Shown here: piece by piece, positions 1 to 7,508 of the stretch
Numbering within the stretch: position 1 is the first letter of the stretch
Layout: every line of letters starts with the position of its first letter
NCBI GenBank assembly: GCA_002709955.1
Contig: PAQY01000003.1
Coordinates: 107,158 to 171,157 of the forward strand
Direction: 5' to 3'
Length of the DNA stretch: 64,000 bases
Origin: Rhodospirillaceae bacterium
GTDB lineage: Bacteria; Pseudomonadota; Alphaproteobacteria; UBA8366; Aestuariispiraceae
The notes under the pieces: generated by a model
The model's database searches: none
Told to the model about the DNA's origin: nothing
What the model saw: only the letters and a program-made list of their open reading frames with translations
Translations under genes and position numbers: made by a program

Positions 1-372
1 CACGACATTGGGCGTGCCATCAATCCACAAAGTGTCGAGGGACAGGTGCATGGTGCGGTCGTTCAGGGCGTAGGTTATGCCCTGCTGGAAGAATTGGTAT
101 GGGAAAACGGCCATCTAACCAACCCATCCTTTATGGATTACAAAATTCCTGACGGATTGGATTCTCCTGATGAAATCGTGGTCATGCTGATTGAAGACGC
201 CCCGGAAGCAACGGGACCGTATGGCGCAAAAAGCATCGGGGAAGCCGGTATCGTTGGCGTTGCCCCCGCGATTGCCAATGCAATTTATAATGCGACTGGC
301 GCACGAATGACGCGCATTCCCATGACGTCCGAGAGGCTCCTGAATGGAATTCTATCGCAATCCGGGGCGTAA
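1..372 (+). CDS. Molybdenum hydroxylase (xanthine dehydrogenase family) large subunit, C-terminal end (partial)
   Basis: The frame is open from base 1, so the gene begins outside the window and only its last 123 residues are seen. These match the C-terminus of xanthine-dehydrogenase/CoxL-type molybdopterin subunits: an opening HDIGRAINP motif, then GQVHGAVVQGVGYAL, and GAKSIGEAGIVGVAPAIANA, where the Glu of GEAG is the conserved active-site base of the family. Such subunits hydroxylate aldehydes, CO or N-heteroaromatics at a Mo-cytosine-dinucleotide centre, together with FAD and 2Fe-2S subunits that must lie upstream. The substrate cannot be read from this part. It is followed by a convergent HMG-CoA-lyase-type gene. 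Confidence 0.9.
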   Translation, partial: HDIGRAINPQSVEGQVHGAVVQGVGYALLEELVWENGHLTNPSFMDYKIPDGLDSPDEIVVMLIEDAPEATGPYGAKSIGEAGIVGVAPAIANAIYNATGARMTRIPMTSERLLNGILSQSGA

Positions 373-428
373 GAGATTCATTTGAACTCTGCCTGACTGT
401 GCAAGTTCGTTCATCTGCGCATCATGAT

Positions 429-1379
429 TTATGATGCGACAGCCAGGCGGTCCGGGCGTTTGCCGCCTTTTTGTAGGCCGACTTGTGCGATGAAGCCGTA
501 CAGCGGTTCGTCGGGCAGGCCGGATTCCAATACCTTGCGCACGGCAATCAGCTTTTCCAAATCAATGCCGGTCCGCAGTCCCATTTCTTCCAGCATATAG
601 ACCAGATCTTCGGTAACGACATTGCCTGAGGCACCCGGTGCAAAGGGGCAGCCGCCCAATCCTGCAAGGGACCCGTCAAAGGTTGTGATCCCGATATCCA
701 AAGCTGCCAGAACATTGGCCAGGCCCAGACCACGGGTATTATGCAAATGGGCCCCGCCTAACTTGTCCTCACCAATTTCGGCACGCACCGCCTTGAAGAC
801 ACGCCGGATACCGGCTGGGTCTGCCATGCCTGTTGTATCGGCCAGCCCAACTTCATCCACCCCCGCTTCCACCAAGGCAACCGACAGGCGCACTACCTCA
901 TCCTGGGCGACAGGACCCGCAATGGTACAGCCCCAGACCGTGGATAAGCCGCCTTCAATTGCGGGGCGCTGTCCTTCCGGCAGACTGTCGCGCAGGGCGC
1001 AGATACGGGCAATCTCTGCAATGCTTTCCTCTGGAGTTTTGTTCACATTAGCGCGGTTATGAGGGGCGCTGACGGAGATCGGCACGGTGATCTTATCAGC
1101 CCCTGCAGCCATTGCGGCCTCTGCACCACGATAATTCGGGGCCAGAACCGCCACATGCAATCCTGTCAATGTTTTGGAGAACCGCGTGATCTCATCGGCA
1201 TCGGCCATGCCAGGCACCAATTTCGGTGGCACGAAGGAACAGACCTCAATCTCCCTCAACCCAGCGGCATGCGCATCCGTAATCCAACGCTTCTTATCAG
1301 CCGTGGACATGATGGATTTTGCCATCTGCAAGCCATCCCGCGGGCCAACTTCGCTGATCAGAATGTCGATATCGGTCAT
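429..1379 (-). CDS. Hydroxymethylglutaryl-CoA lyase family protein
   Basis: A 316-residue TIM-barrel lyase of the HMGL/DRE-TIM family, which cleaves 3-hydroxyacyl-CoA esters (HMG-CoA to acetoacetate plus acetyl-CoA, or citramalyl-type substrates). Visible signatures are SEVGPRDGLQ near the N-terminus, HLHNTRG with the two metal-binding His, and the active-site loop GGCPFAPGASGN. An upstream in-frame ATG at 1424 exists, but the ATG at 1379 has an AGGA ribosome site at good spacing and gives the usual family length. It is divergent from a CaiB-type CoA-transferase, which suggests a two-step route: CoA activation of a hydroxy-dicarboxylic acid, then cleavage. The shared promoter carries a putative IclR box. 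Confidence 0.88.
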   Translation of the reverse strand: MTDIDILISEVGPRDGLQMAKSIMSTADKKRWITDAHAAGLREIEVCSFVPPKLVPGMADADEITRFSKTLTGLHVAVLAPNYRGAEAAMAAGADKITVPISVSAPHNRANVNKTPEESIAEIARICALRDSLPEGQRPAIEGGLSTVWGCTIAGPVAQDEVVRLSVALVEAGVDEVGLADTTGMADPAGIRRVFKAVRAEIGEDKLGGAHLHNTRGLGLANVLAALDIGITTFDGSLAGLGGCPFAPGASGNVVTEDLVYMLEEMGLRTGIDLEKLIAVRKVLESGLPDEPLYGFIAQVGLQKGGKRPDRLAVAS

Positions 1380-1430
1380 GGTCTGGTCCTTTATGATCGT
1401 GCAAAGAGAGTTGCGTGATAACATGCATTC

Positions 1431-1456
1431 GTTCTATTCTACGTAACGTCGTTCTA
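1431..1456. promoter_or_regulatory. Putative IclR operator, copy 1
   Basis: This 26-bp box lies in the divergent promoter between the HMGL-type lyase (minus) and the CoA-transferase (plus). Read on the minus strand it begins TAGAACGACGTTACG and ends ATAGAAC. It matches a box at 3497-3522, in the promoter between iclR and the TAXI transporter gene, at 20 of 26 positions. Both contain TAGAACGA, GTT and ATAGAAC in the same phase. Binding by the IclR protein at 2741-3421 is inferred. Confidence 0.6.
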
Positions 1457-1503
1457 AAATATCAACTAAATTCGAGAATGACAAGTATAGGGAGGATGCC
1501 AGA

Positions 1504-2733
1504 ATGCCAGAGGAAACCCTCAACCATCGCACTCAATCAGAAACGCAATCGACCTTACCGCTTTCGGGTATTCGGGTAATTGAGTTCAGCCATATGGTCA
1601 TGGGGCCGACCTGTGGCCTGATACTCGCCGATCTTGGTGCGGATGTGATCAAGGTGGAACCGGCGCCAGAGGGGGATAAAACACGCAAGCTGACTGGATC
1701 TGGGGCTGGCTTCTTTACCGCCTATAATCGCAACAAGCGGTCCGTCGCTGTGGACATCAAATCCGTGGAGGGCAAAGCATTTGTCGAACGCCTGATTGCG
1801 ACAGCCGACGTGCTGGTTGAGAATTTCCGCCCTGGCGCGCTGGACGCGATGGGCCTGGGATATGCGAAACTGAAAGAGACCAATCCCGGATTAATTTACT
1901 GTTCCGCTAAGGGTTTTCTGGCGGGCCCCTATGAAAAGCGCACCGCTTTGGACGAGGTTGTTCAGATGATGGGTGGCTTGGCCTATATGACCGGTCCCCC
2001 GGGGCGACCCTTGCGCGCGGGGGCATCGGTCAATGATGTCATGGGCGGCATGTTCGGGGCGATTGGCGTAATGGCCGCCCTACGGCAAAGGGATGTTACA
2101 GGGGAAGGCAGCGAAGTGATTTCCGCCCTGTTTGAAAACTGCGCCTTTCTCAGCGGCCAGCATATGACGCAATTTGCCATGACCGGTAAGCCCGCCGCCC
2201 CTATGCCGGCCCGGCTGTCGGCCTGGGCTGTTTATGATGTCTTTGATTGCAGCGATGGCGCACAGGTTTTTGTTGGCGTTGTATCGGACAGACAATGGAA
2301 AACCTTCTGTGAGGATTTCGACCTGCTGGATCTGCTGGCCGACCCGGCCCTGGATACAAATGCCAAACGGTGCCATGCCAGGGATGCCTTCCTGCCCCAA
2401 ATCCGCCGCCTGTTTCTGACCATTCCGTCCGAAACCCTGATGGCGAATTGTGAGAAATCGGGTCTTCCCTATGCACCGATCCGCCGACCGGAGGATCTGT
2501 TTGACGATCCCCATCTGCAACAATCCGGTGGCCTGTTGGATATAACCCTGCCGGACGGAACGGAAACGCAGGTCCCCGCCTTGCCAATTTCCGTCGGTGG
2601 CTGGCGCCCTGGCGTTCGGTTGAACATTCCCCGCAGCGGTCAACACAGTCAGGAACTGGCACAGGAGCTTGGTTTCAGTGACAAGGAAATCGATGCCTTG
2701 AAGCAGTCTGGCATTATAAATTTCTCAGACTGA
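1504..2733 (+). CDS. Family III CoA-transferase (CaiB/BaiF type)
   Basis: A 409-residue cytoplasmic CoA-transferase of family III, which moves CoA between carboxylic acids through an enzyme-aspartyl anhydride. The N-terminal part reads LSGIRVIEFSHMVMGP and LADLGADVIKVEPAPEGD, both typical of the family, and the likely catalytic Asp is residue 150 in TALDEVVQ. The start has a GGAGG site eight bases upstream. It stands alone on the plus strand, opposite the HMGL-type lyase with which it probably works: it would activate the acid that the lyase splits. The acid itself is not identifiable; a 3-hydroxy-3-methyl dicarboxylate is one possibility. Confidence 0.9.
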   Translation: MPEETLNHRTQSETQSTLPLSGIRVIEFSHMVMGPTCGLILADLGADVIKVEPAPEGDKTRKLTGSGAGFFTAYNRNKRSVAVDIKSVEGKAFVERLIATADVLVENFRPGALDAMGLGYAKLKETNPGLIYCSAKGFLAGPYEKRTALDEVVQMMGGLAYMTGPPGRPLRAGASVNDVMGGMFGAIGVMAALRQRDVTGEGSEVISALFENCAFLSGQHMTQFAMTGKPAAPMPARLSAWAVYDVFDCSDGAQVFVGVVSDRQWKTFCEDFDLLDLLADPALDTNAKRCHARDAFLPQIRRLFLTIPSETLMANCEKSGLPYAPIRRPEDLFDDPHLQQSGGLLDITLPDGTETQVPALPISVGGWRPGVRLNIPRSGQHSQELAQELGFSDKEIDALKQSGIINFSD

Positions 2734-2740
2734 ATTCGGT

Positions 2741-3421
2741 CTATCCATATATCTCCTGTGACAGGCGGCGTGCTTCATCCTGTGCCAATTCAATCGCTTG
2801 GTGACGCGCCGCTTCGTCAAACCGTGTGCCTAAGCCAGACACAACAAGCGCGCCCATGAAGGCATCGCCTCGACCCAGAACGGGAACAGCAATCGATACG
2901 GTATTAGGGTCGCGCTCTCCCAAACTTATTGCATAGCCGCAGGCCTTAATCTCCACAGTCTTCGGGTCACTGCCATCTGTATAGGCCTGGATCAAATGCC
3001 CGGCAGCGCCCAAATTCAGCGGCAGGCGCACGCCTTCTTCCAGATGATGCCGAATGGCCTGGCTGCTGTTATGGCGCATCAGGCAAATCCGCGCATCGCC
3101 ATCGCGCACATAAAAGGATGCGCTTTCCCCGGTGGTTTCCGACAGGCGCTTCAGGACAGGCCGGACATGGGTTGCGACGTCAAATCGGTTGCGGTACAGC
3201 GCGCCCAAACGCCATAGCGTTGGCCCAAGTTGAAAATCCCCGTCTTCACGTCGACGCAGATATCCATAGCTTTCCAGCGACACGCACAATCTAAGTATCG
3301 TGCTTTTATAAAGCCCGGTCTTTTGTGCGATTGTTTTAAGCGGAAGGCTCTCTTGATCCGATTCGAAACAATCCAGGATCGCCAAAGCGCGCTCTACGGC
3401 CGCAACCCCCTTATCGCTCAT
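2741..3421 (-). CDS. IclR family transcriptional regulator
   Basis: A 226-residue regulator with an N-terminal winged helix-turn-helix (about residues 10-70, including LKTIAQKTGLYKSTILRLC) and a C-terminal IclR effector domain (about 75-225), ending with the family-typical hydrophobic strands around VSIAVPVLGRGDAFMGALVVSG. It is convergent with the CoA-transferase, leaving only seven bases between them, and divergent from the TAXI-TRAP genes. No strong ribosome site stands directly before the ATG; an AGGAGG lies 23 bases upstream, but that frame has a stop between. Two matching boxes at 1431 and 3497 suggest that it controls both divergent promoters, including its own. Confidence 0.92.
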   Translation of the reverse strand: MSDKGVAAVERALAILDCFESDQESLPLKTIAQKTGLYKSTILRLCVSLESYGYLRRREDGDFQLGPTLWRLGALYRNRFDVATHVRPVLKRLSETTGESASFYVRDGDARICLMRHNSSQAIRHHLEEGVRLPLNLGAAGHLIQAYTDGSDPKTVEIKACGYAISLGERDPNTVSIAVPVLGRGDAFMGALVVSGLGTRFDEAARHQAIELAQDEARRLSQEIYG

Positions 3422-3496
3422 TTCTTGAACGCATAATCACCACGCCTCCTGTCTTTCGGATTTTTACTTTACTTCAAACTTAACCCAAGTGTATTA

Positions 3497-3522
3497 TAGA
3501 ACGATGTTCTGTCAGATAGAAC
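3497..3522. promoter_or_regulatory. Putative IclR operator, copy 2
   Basis: This 26-bp box lies between iclR (minus) and the TAXI solute-binding gene (plus). It opens with TAGAACGATGTTCTG, which holds a GAAC-G-A-TGTTC dyad, and ends ATAGAAC. It matches the box at 1431-1456 read on the other strand at 20 of 26 positions. Its place about 75 bases before iclR and 80 before the transporter fits autoregulation plus control of uptake. Binding is inferred from sequence conservation only. Confidence 0.6.
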
Positions 3523-3599
3523 ACATGAATTTTAAAGCCACGCACAAGTGTGGCGAAACAACAGGTCGGCAATGACCGACCTGAAAAAGGGAGGAAATC

Positions 3600-4601
3600 A
3601 TGCGTAAGTTCCTTGCGACTGTTATTGTTGCGTTTCCAATCAGCCTTGGTTTCGGTTTGGGCGCAAACGCCCAGGAAGTAATCTTCAGCGCCGTTGGCCC
3701 GACAACCCAAGATTATCAGATGGGCGTCGCCTGGTCGAACTTAATGGCGGAATCCGGATCGGATATCAAACTGACTGTTGTTGATAATGGCTCCGTGAAG
3801 GGCTTGCGGCAGGTCGCGGCAGGCCAAGCGGACATCGTCGCCATCGGCTCCCCCCATTACAAAGATGCCATCCAGCGCAGTGGCAGCTTCAATGAAGACC
3901 CCGAAGATTTGGTCGAAAAATACAAAGACATGAGCACGCTGTTTGCGATCACGACCAGTGCAGCGCAATATGTCGCGCTGGTTGACAGCAACATCAAAAC
4001 CATTGCGGATTTCAAGGGTAAAACCCTGGCAATCGGTCGGCCCGGCGGCAATGCAGGTCGCGTGACAATGGCGCTGTTCAAAGCCCATGGCATTGACCTG
4101 GAAGCCGGTGATGCCGATGGCCAATATCTGAAATACCAGCCCGCACTGGATCAGATGGCGGATGGTACAATGGATGCGACCCTGGTTTGGGGTGGTGTGC
4201 CCCATGCGGGTGTCGACAACGCATCGCGCCAGATGAAACTGCGTTTTGTATCGCCAGACCCGGACAAGTTAGATGACTTCCGCAGCAACATCACCAATGG
4301 CGAATATTATGTGTTTCAGGAAGTTTCCCCGGAAATTCTGAACAAGGCCTATGAAGGGCGCGTGCAGGCGGATAGCCCGGCATATTTCTGGACCTTCCCT
4401 TTCATGATGGTCGTGCGCAACGACATGCCTGAAGACACGGCCTATATGCTGGTAAAAACCTTTTGGGATAATATCGCAAAGGTGAATGACATGAGCCCGG
4501 CATTGGCGCTGATCCAAATGAAAAATGCCCTGACGGCGCTGTCTGCGCCGGTTCATCCTGGCGCGGCAAAATACTACCACGAAGTAGGATTGATGCAGTA
4601 A
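3600..4601 (+). CDS. TAXI-family TRAP transporter solute-binding protein
   Basis: A 333-residue periplasmic binding protein of the TAXI class. It has a signal peptide (about residues 1-24, ending GLGANA), then the binding domain starting QEVIFSAVGPTTQDYQMG, with the family-like QVAAGQADIVAIGS stretch. It catches an organic acid for the fused permease encoded 35 bases downstream. The ATG has a GGGAGG site. TAXI proteins often serve dicarboxylates or aromatic acids; the ligand is not readable here. The gene begins the likely operon TAXI, DctQM fusion, SMP-30 lactonase, under the putative IclR box at 3497. Confidence 0.92.
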   Translation: MRKFLATVIVAFPISLGFGLGANAQEVIFSAVGPTTQDYQMGVAWSNLMAESGSDIKLTVVDNGSVKGLRQVAAGQADIVAIGSPHYKDAIQRSGSFNEDPEDLVEKYKDMSTLFAITTSAAQYVALVDSNIKTIADFKGKTLAIGRPGGNAGRVTMALFKAHGIDLEAGDADGQYLKYQPALDQMADGTMDATLVWGGVPHAGVDNASRQMKLRFVSPDPDKLDDFRSNITNGEYYVFQEVSPEILNKAYEGRVQADSPAYFWTFPFMMVVRNDMPEDTAYMLVKTFWDNIAKVNDMSPALALIQMKNALTALSAPVHPGAAKYYHEVGLMQ

Positions 4602-4636
4602 GACTATAAAAGTTTTCTGTTTGAGGGTCTGTTTCG

Positions 4637-6553
4637 ATGCAAAGCACCCCATCTAAGCCCGCAGCAGCCCCAAAGGCGCTGCGGGTCCTTTTTCCCGCCT
4701 TGGGCAAACTGTGCTGTGTGGCACTGGCTGTGTTTGTCGCCGCAACGACGATCTTTGGTAAGCTGCCCGCTGAGGCCCAGTACAGCATCGCCCTGACCCT
4801 GAGCATGGTCGCGGTTTTCCTGTTAAAACCCGGTGTGTTTCACGGAAATGACGAACTGACCATGCGCATGGCCCTGGTCAATTCTATGTGGATCCTGGCA
4901 GCGCTGGGGACCGGCGGCTATTACCTGATGAACTATTACGAAATCGCTGCATTTCGGGAAGGGATCCCCAACACTGCCGATTTGATCTGTTATGCCATTG
5001 GTACTTTTGTGGTCGTGGAGGCTGCGCGACGGGTCGAGGGGTGGGTGCTTGTTGGTATCGTCATCGCGGCCTTTCTTTACCTTGCCTATGGTCATTGGAT
5101 GCCAGGTGTCTTGAACCACCGCGCAATGCCGTTCTCCAATGCCCTGGAAGTCGCCTATAGTTACAAAGGGATCTACGGCATCGCCCTGGGCGCGGTGGTC
5201 GATGTTGTGATGGTCTTTGTCATTCTGGGCGCGGCCATTCGTATATCGGGGGCAGGCGATTTCTTTAATTTCATCGCCATGCGGGCAACCAGTGGCTTCC
5301 GCTCTGGCCCGGCCCAGGCCGCCATCATTGCCTCAACCATGTTTGGATCCGTAAACGGGTCAGCCCCCGCCAATGTGGCATCGACCGGTGTATTGACGAT
5401 CCCGATGATGAAGCGGGCAGGCTATACCGCCGGTTTTGCAGGTGGGGTAGAAGCGACCGCATCCTGCGTTGGTCAGATCATTCCACCGATCATGGGCGTT
5501 GGGGCCTTCATCATGTCGGAAATAACCGGCATTCCCTATGCGACAATCATGTTGGTCGCCATCGTTCCTGCATTCCTGTTCATTTTCTCACTGTCGGTCG
5601 CAGCCGTATTGGAGGCCCAGCGCCTGGGGATCAAAGCCCAGGGAGAAGCCACCACTGACATGTGGACCGCACAACGGGCGTCGCAAGCCATTGTACTGGT
5701 ATTGGGTTTCGGCACTTTGCTGGGCATGCTGTTTTCCGGCTTTTCCCCAACATTCAGCGGGCTCAGCGCGGCAGGTGTGACCCTGTTTACCGGATTTATC
5801 CTACCCAAGACACGCTTTGGGTGGAAAGCCACCTGGGAATTCCTGGTGGATTCAGGCAAGGATGGCCTGTCTGTGCTGATTGCATGTGCCGCCATTGGCG
5901 TGGTTATCGGCGCGGTAAGTTCCACCGGACTGGGCGTGAAACTAAATCAACTGATCGTCTCCATGGGATCCGGGGACCTGCTGCCCGCGCTTATTCTGGC
6001 GGCAGTCTGTTCGATTGTGTTGGGCATGGGGCTGCCGACCGCCGCGTCTTATCTGATGGTTGTTTTTGTCGCCGGTCCATCCCTGATGGAATTGGGGGTC
6101 AGCCAGCTACAGACGCATTTCTTCGTCTTCTATTATGCTGTCCTGTCGGCAATCACGCCGCCTGTCGCATTGGCTGTTTTTGCCGCCGCCGCCATCGCCC
6201 GCGAGAAGCCTTTGGTCATTGCGGGCAATTCCCTAAGGCTGTGTGCGGTCGCCTTCGTTTTACCGATTGTCTGGATCTATCACCCGGAAATCTTCCTGGA
6301 TACTCTCAGCGCTGACATGTTTGGACCGGCTTTGGCTGTATTTGCCGCCCTGACCTGTGCAATTGTCGGGTTCAATGCCGCCCATATCGGGTGCTTCTTC
6401 AGCCCCTTGCGGCTGTGGCATCGATTGGTATTAACGCTTGGTGCAGCCGGCGCAGTTTATACAGATCCCTGGATACAAGCGGTTGCATGCGGCATGATCC
6501 TGCTGATCCTTGCGGAACGTTACATCGCACATCGCCGCACCAGACTGGCCTGA
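4637..6553 (+). CDS. TRAP transporter permease, fused DctQ-DctM
   Basis: A 638-residue inner-membrane permease in which the small (4-helix) and large (12-helix) TRAP subunits are one chain, as is normal for TAXI systems. Almost the whole protein is hydrophobic. Family segments include GSVNGSAPANVASTG and ATASCVGQIIPPIMGVGAF in the first half of the large part, and GMGLPTAASYLMVV with ITPPVALA in the second. It imports the ligand of the preceding binding protein using the sodium gradient. The next gene begins 11 bases after its stop, so the three genes are probably one transcript. Confidence 0.93.
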   Translation: MQSTPSKPAAAPKALRVLFPALGKLCCVALAVFVAATTIFGKLPAEAQYSIALTLSMVAVFLLKPGVFHGNDELTMRMALVNSMWILAALGTGGYYLMNYYEIAAFREGIPNTADLICYAIGTFVVVEAARRVEGWVLVGIVIAAFLYLAYGHWMPGVLNHRAMPFSNALEVAYSYKGIYGIALGAVVDVVMVFVILGAAIRISGAGDFFNFIAMRATSGFRSGPAQAAIIASTMFGSVNGSAPANVASTGVLTIPMMKRAGYTAGFAGGVEATASCVGQIIPPIMGVGAFIMSEITGIPYATIMLVAIVPAFLFIFSLSVAAVLEAQRLGIKAQGEATTDMWTAQRASQAIVLVLGFGTLLGMLFSGFSPTFSGLSAAGVTLFTGFILPKTRFGWKATWEFLVDSGKDGLSVLIACAAIGVVIGAVSSTGLGVKLNQLIVSMGSGDLLPALILAAVCSIVLGMGLPTAASYLMVVFVAGPSLMELGVSQLQTHFFVFYYAVLSAITPPVALAVFAAAAIAREKPLVIAGNSLRLCAVAFVLPIVWIYHPEIFLDTLSADMFGPALAVFAALTCAIVGFNAAHIGCFFSPLRLWHRLVLTLGAAGAVYTDPWIQAVACGMILLILAERYIAHRRTRLA

Positions 6554-6564
6554 AGGACGATTAG

Positions 6565-7467
6565 ATGACCTCAGAAATTCAAATTCTTCAGGCCGCGTTG
6601 TGGAGCAGCATGCCAGACGCCCTGCGCCTGCAGGATCGGCCATCCAGTTGGGTGACTGCAAACAAACCCGGCGCAAAGGTTGATAGCTTTCTGGAAGGGC
6701 CGACCATGGCCCCCGATGGTGCATTATGGGTGGTGGATATCCCATATGGTCGAATCCTGCGCATTGCACCGGACGGTACCTGGACGGTTATGGCCGACTA
6801 TGATGGTTGGCCCAACGGTATGCGCTATCGACCGGACGGTACGTTATGCATCGCCGATTATAAGCGTGGAATCCTGCGCCTGGACCCGCAAACGGGGACC
6901 ATAACGCCCCTGTTTGAGGGATATCGCAGTGAAGGATTTAAGGGCTGTAACGATCTGTGGTTCGCCCAGGACGGCACGTTGTTTTTCACCGACCAGGGGC
7001 AAACAGGGCTGCACGACCCCAGCGGGCGTGTCTATCGCGCCGGACCGGATCTCAGCGATCTTGAGGTGCTTCTGGATACCGGCCCCAGCCCGAATGGCCT
7101 GGTTACCAATGATGCGGGCACGGAATTATATGTCGCCATGACCCGCAGTTGTGAAATCTGGCGCATGCCGTTATTTGCCACGGGAACAAGCAAAGTCGGC
7201 CTTTTTGCGCGTGTACCAGCCGGGCGCAGCGGGCCGGATGGATTAGCGCTGGATCGGCTGGGCAACCTGTATGTCTGTCATGCCAGCCGCGGCGCGGTTT
7301 TTGTATATAACCCCCATGGCGACCAAATCGCCCGCATCGATTGTCAGGCCTTTGGGTTGACGACCACCAACCTGACCTTCGGGGGTGCCGATTGCGACAC
7401 CCTGTTCATCACTGTTTCCGATACCGGTATTATCGCAAAAGCGTCGATCAAATCCTTGTTGGAATAG
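6565..7467 (+). CDS. SMP-30/gluconolactonase family lactonase
   Basis: A 300-residue six-bladed beta-propeller of the SMP-30/gluconolactonase/LRE family, which opens sugar or other lactones using one divalent metal. Expected metal-binding residues are visible in order: Glu in FLEGPTMAPDG, Asn in CNDLWFAQDG, Asn in GPSPNGLV and Asp in GPDGLALD. There is no signal peptide, so it acts in the cytoplasm. It sits at the end of the TAXI-TRAP operon, which hints that the imported substrate, or an early product, is a lactone. An AGGA site precedes the ATG. The next gene (dnaE2) is convergent. Confidence 0.88.
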   Translation: MTSEIQILQAALWSSMPDALRLQDRPSSWVTANKPGAKVDSFLEGPTMAPDGALWVVDIPYGRILRIAPDGTWTVMADYDGWPNGMRYRPDGTLCIADYKRGILRLDPQTGTITPLFEGYRSEGFKGCNDLWFAQDGTLFFTDQGQTGLHDPSGRVYRAGPDLSDLEVLLDTGPSPNGLVTNDAGTELYVAMTRSCEIWRMPLFATGTSKVGLFARVPAGRSGPDGLALDRLGNLYVCHASRGAVFVYNPHGDQIARIDCQAFGLTTTNLTFGGADCDTLFITVSDTGIIAKASIKSLLE

Positions 7468-7468
7468 G

Positions 7469-7483
7469 GACCAGTGCCTGGTC
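7469..7483. terminator. Small hairpin between convergent genes
   Basis: The 41-base gap between the convergent lactonase and dnaE2 genes holds a perfect 6-bp stem with a 3-base loop (GACCAG-TGC-CTGGTC). There is no T-run on either side, so a role as an intrinsic terminator is only suggestive. Confidence 0.25.
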
Positions 7484-7508
7484 ATGGCAATCGCATCAAG
7501 ATATGGCC

